A stretch of DNA of 64,000 nt from Bradyrhizobium cajani (GTDB lineage: Bacteria > Pseudomonadota > Alphaproteobacteria > Rhizobiales > Xanthobacteraceae), in the NCBI RefSeq assembly GCF_009759665.1, contig NZ_WQNE01000008.1, forward strand, positions 1 through 64,000. The letters run 5' to 3'. Every line of letters starts with the position of its first letter. Position 1 is the first letter of the stretch. Shown here one piece after another: positions 63,051 to 64,000 of the stretch. The notes under the pieces are model-generated. The model made no database searches, was not told the origin of the DNA, and saw only the letters and a list, made by a program, of their open reading frames with translations. The position numbers and the translations under genes were made by a program.

Positions 63051-63605
63051 ATGTATCGATTTTCGAATTCGCTTCCCTATCTGCTCGCCCGGCTGGGCGT
63101 ACGCATGGGCGACCTCTTCACGCGCGTGATCCGTCACGAGAAGTTGACGCTGCCGATGTATCGCGTGCTGGCCGCGCTATCGGAGCAAGGCCATCCGTTG
63201 CGCCTCGGCGAGATCGCCGAGCTCACCTCGGCCGATGTATCCACGCTTTCGCGCATCGTCGCGGAGATGAGCCGCGTCGGCCTGTTGACGCGCGACCGGC
63301 CGGAGAACGACCAGCGCAGCCTCCAGGTCGCCTTGACGCCCAGGGGCGCTGAACTGGCAGGCCGGCTGATGCCGCTTGCCGCCTATTATGAAGAGGTCGT
63401 GACCGGCAGCATGTCCGCGAAGGAAGCGGCCGAGCTGAAGCGCGTGCTGGTCGAGCTCTATCACAACATCGACCGGCTCGAGCAGGAAGTCGAAGCCGGC
63501 TTGATCACCGTCGCGCCGCCGGCGCGATCGAAGGACGTCCGCGACGAGCGCGCGGAGACGCGCGGCAAGGCGAGCCTGCCGCGCGGCAAGACATCAAGGA
63601 AGTAG
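63051..63605 (+). CDS. graR: MarR family transcriptional regulator (GraR-like)
   Basis: I prefer the ATG at 63051 (MYRFSNSLPYLLARLGVRMG), giving 184 residues; an ATG at 62985 would add 22 residues overlapping the operator-like palindromes. The winged helix is visible: LPMYRVLAALSEQGHPLRLG, EIAELTSADVSTLSRIVAEM and RDRPENDQRSLQVALTPRG. A basic C-terminal tail is unusual. MarR regulators respond to aromatic acids. It is divergent from graF and 17 bases upstream of a flavoprotein hydroxylase gene, consistent with control of resorcylate breakdown. Confidence 0.82.
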   Translation: MYRFSNSLPYLLARLGVRMGDLFTRVIRHEKLTLPMYRVLAALSEQGHPLRLGEIAELTSADVSTLSRIVAEMSRVGLLTRDRPENDQRSLQVALTPRGAELAGRLMPLAAYYEEVVTGSMSAKEAAELKRVLVELYHNIDRLEQEVEAGLITVAPPARSKDVRDERAETRGKASLPRGKTSRK

Positions 63606-63621
63606 ATAAGCAGGAGAGGAC

Positions 63622-64000
63622 ATGCGACAGGCCCCCATCATCATTGTAGGCGGCGGCATCGGCGGACTTGCAGCCGCAATCGCGCTCGCGCAGAAGGATT
63701 TCCAGGTCACGGTCCTCGAGCGCGCATCGCGCTACCAGGAGATCGGCGCCGGCATTCAGCTCGGTCCCAACGCGTTTCATGCCTTCGATCGCCTTGCGCT
63801 CGGCGATGCCGCGCGCTCGATCGCCGTTTTCATCGATCAACTCCGCCTGATGGATGCAATCTCGGCGGAAGAGATCACCAATATCGATCTGACCGACTAT
63901 TTCCGCCGGCGCTTCGGCAACCCCTATGCCGTGGTCCATCGCGGCGATCTGCACGGCATCCTCGTCCGCGCCTGCGAAACGAATGCGAATGTCACGCTGC
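63622..64000 (+). CDS. FAD-dependent aromatic monooxygenase, N-terminal part (cut by the window end)
   Basis: The ATG at 63622 has AGGAGAGGAC upstream. 126 codons are present. The FAD motif IIVGGGIGGLAAAIALAQ is at 7-24, followed by ERASRYQEIGAGIQLGPNAF and, later, NPYAVVHRGDLHGIL. It is most like 3-hydroxybenzoate 6-hydroxylase/salicylate hydroxylase types. In a gra-type cluster it could hydroxylate resorcinol to hydroxyquinol, or act on a different hydroxybenzoate. It starts 17 bases after the MarR gene and is probably co-transcribed. Confidence 0.85.
   Translation, partial: MRQAPIIIVGGGIGGLAAAIALAQKDFQVTVLERASRYQEIGAGIQLGPNAFHAFDRLALGDAARSIAVFIDQLRLMDAISAEEITNIDLTDYFRRRFGNPYAVVHRGDLHGILVRACETNANVTL

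Overview
The window is GC-rich alphaproteobacterial chromosome, most like Bradyrhizobium. The grounds are the nitrate-assimilation order narK / single-domain globin / FAD reductase / nasC, the abundant small secreted proteins, a GcrA-type regulator, and many dispersed inverted-repeat elements of the kind common in Bradyrhizobium intergenic regions. The species call is an inference from gene content; no search was run.

Layout. 1-167: the 5' end of an IS701-type transposase running off the left edge. 353-7918 (minus): a catabolic block of TIM-barrel isomerase, DUF993 aldolase-like protein, Gfo/Idh/MocA oxidoreductase, enolase-superfamily enzyme and an NMT1-type ABC transporter, followed by a TetR regulator and a VOC protein. 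10123-14342: two PfkB kinases, an FAD oxidoreductase and an enoyl-CoA hydratase. 14382-16965: an IlvD/Edd sugar-acid dehydratase divergent from a GntR regulator, with a clear inverted-repeat operator between them. 17150-20739: an orphan TAXI-type binding protein and small secreted proteins. 21063-24771: uronate dehydrogenase, SMP-30 lactonase and an aldehyde dehydrogenase, which with the dehydratase could form an oxidative uronate or sugar-acid route. 25061-28020: a homodimeric PDH-E1-like enzyme (MdeB type) divergent from an Lrp/AsnC regulator. 28220-33570: PPK2, an alcohol dehydrogenase, an EamA transporter, an aldo/keto reductase and a second SMP-30 protein.

33897-46728 is the nitrate region. 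narK-globin-flp-nasC and nrtABC lie on the minus strand, each behind a long leader. A formate/nitrite-family channel and a PP2C-kinase fusion lie divergently on the plus strand. Both minus-strand leaders hold a hairpin with an A1/G4 hexaloop, as expected for ANTAR (NasT-type) antitermination, and share an upstream palindromic block. The channel gene has a near-perfect sigma-54 promoter with an NtrC-like site upstream. No nasST and no nitrite reductase genes are present in the window.

46889-49131 holds small genes (short ORFs, GcrA-like, an acidic protein, an ABM-like protein, dodecin). 49364-54697: an intradiol (hydroxyquinol-type) dioxygenase, a class-C beta-lactamase-like hydrolase and a complete DctPQM TRAP transporter. 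54990-59859: small secreted proteins, an HWE histidine kinase, a mandelate-racemase-like enzyme and a DUF418 membrane protein. 59960-64000: DoxX, an aromatic-acid MFS transporter, a gamma-resorcylate decarboxylase carrying the family's metal ligands at their usual positions, a divergent MarR regulator and the start of a 3-hydroxybenzoate-6-hydroxylase-like flavoprotein. Together with the dioxygenase at 49 kb this suggests a split resorcylate/resorcinol pathway.
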